From a virus, in IMG/VR virus record IMGVR_UViG_3300019360_000011, positions 1-54,593 of that record: a DNA stretch of 54,593 nucleotides, one strand, 5' to 3'. Below, one piece after another: positions 54,098 to 54,593 of the stretch. How positions within the stretch are numbered: the stretch's first letter is position 1; each line of letters begins with the position of its first letter. A program made the translations under genes and the position numbers. The notes under the pieces were generated by a model, which was not told where the DNA came from, ran no database searches, and was given only the letters and a program-made list of their open reading frames with translations.

Positions 54098-54593
54098 CTA
54101 TGTGAGACGATAGCCCAGGGCCGGGATCGGTACGGCGGTGATCGCCGCACCTCCCGATCCAAACGGTGAAGGAAGCGCGGCGAACGCGAAGGCGCGGGAG
54201 ATCCCCACCTGTGGGGCGGCTCCGAAGGTAGAAGGGACCCCGTGGATCGGCCACATGCCAGACAGCGGCAGGCACCGGAGCGTGGCCGCAGCGTCGGAGA
54301 GGTAGACGAGCCAGTAGAGCTGTCCAGGCGTGAGCGCCTGGGACAGCGCGAACGTCTTCACACCCGTCGTGCCGGTGCTGATGCTCCCCGAGTCCGAGAG
54401 CAGCGTAAACGGGTAGATGTCTCCGTCGTTGCCGGTGCTGGAACCACGATTGTTGTACAGGCCGATGCGACCGTTCCCGGCGAGCAGCGTGGTCACCTCG
54501 AACGCGATCTGGTCGATGGTCCCGCCCTTGAACGGGGCCACGAACGGGAAGGCGCGCAGCGTGCCCGCCGATGGAGCCCCGGTCACGAGCGCG
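54098..54593 (-). CDS. Fibre-like virion protein, C-terminal part (same gene as 1..605)
   Basis: This is the continuation of the gene beginning at 605; bases 54471-54593 duplicate 1-123. The C-terminal half contains Gly/Ser/Thr-rich stretches such as NNRGSSTGNDGD and ends in LGYRLT. It has no recognised catalytic motif. The stop lies 13 bases before the start of the head protease gene at 54084, so the two are probably co-transcribed. An internal GTG at 54586 would give a shorter frame but is not needed once the circle is closed. Confidence 0.8.
   Translation of the reverse strand, partial: ALVTGAPSAGTLRAFPFVAPFKGGTIDQIAFEVTTLLAGNGRIGLYNNRGSSTGNDGDIYPFTLLSDSGSISTGTTGVKTFALSQALTPGQLYWLVYLSDAAATLRCLPLSGMWPIHGVPSTFGAAPQVGISRAFAFAALPSPFGSGGAAITAVPIPALGYRLT
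54471..54593. repeat. Terminal overlap of circular contig (right copy)
   Basis: Exact copy of bases 1-123. Joining the two copies restores one 325-residue reading frame that otherwise appears broken at both contig ends. Confidence 0.95.

Noticed and set aside
1-54593. CRISPR array, tRNA genes, integrase or lysogeny module
   Set aside because: No repeat-spacer array, no tRNA-like cloverleaf in the gaps, and no recombinase signature was found among the proteins.

Overview
The window is one complete tailed double-stranded DNA phage genome, assembled as a circle and opened inside a gene. Bases 1-123 are repeated exactly at 54471-54593, so the unique length is 54,470 bp. The gene cut by the opening runs from position 605 leftward through position 1 and continues from 54470 down to 54098. 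A long tape measure protein, one tail-tube protein, a frameshifted pair of tail chaperones and no contractile sheath indicate a siphovirus morphology. I see no integrase, excisionase, tRNA or CRISPR array, so a virulent lifestyle is likely. The base composition is GC-rich. The host cannot be named; sigma70-type promoters, lipoprotein signal peptides and a T4-type lysozyme suggest a Gram-negative host, which is an inference.

Layout. Two transcription units diverge from about 26.35-26.72 kb. The rightward unit (26722-33073) holds about 22 short, translationally coupled early genes: zinc-knuckle proteins, a SWIM-domain protein, a 3D-domain protein, a UDG-like protein and small membrane proteins. 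It ends at a 12-bp stem (33072-33103) where it meets the leftward unit. The leftward unit starts at 26346 and runs down to 1, then through the contig ends and down to 33111. Its first part (26014-6796) carries replication, nucleotide and DNA-modification genes: family A DNA polymerase, candidate amino acid:DNA transferase, phosphatase, HD hydrolase, 5-hmdU DNA kinase in two parts, ThyA-like enzyme, VRR-NUC nuclease, DEDDh exonuclease, SNF2 helicase, HNH nuclease, papain-like and NlpC-like proteins, primase-polymerase and RecA-fold helicase. A 500-bp non-coding block with 10-bp iterons and a 33-bp inverted repeat (6299-6795) precedes the morphogenesis part: small and large terminase, portal, MuF, three fibre-like proteins, protease/scaffold, decoration protein, capsid and neck proteins.

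A five-gene sugar cassette (aminotransferase, acetyltransferase, three glycosyltransferases; 45508-49775) sits between the neck genes. It is followed by tail genes, fibre-like genes with a methyltransferase, lysozyme, secreted lipoproteins and holin candidates.

How the genes may work together. The genes at 19212-24066 look like a thymidine hypermodification pathway: a ThyA-family hydroxymethylase would make 5-hydroxymethyl-dUMP, the polymerase would incorporate it, the split 5-hmdU DNA kinase would activate it, and the transferase would attach an amino acid. The sugar cassette would make an acetylated amino sugar and decorate the virion, or less likely the DNA. Five copies of a dyad element (ACCT-N7-AGGT and near variants), four of them embedded in sigma70-like promoters, tie the two early arms into one putative regulon. 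Three proteins carry QxxLF-type sliding-clamp-binding motifs, suggesting that the phage uses, or competes for, the host beta clamp. Two genes in the rightward arm appear frameshifted at short homopolymers; these are either recoding events or assembly errors.
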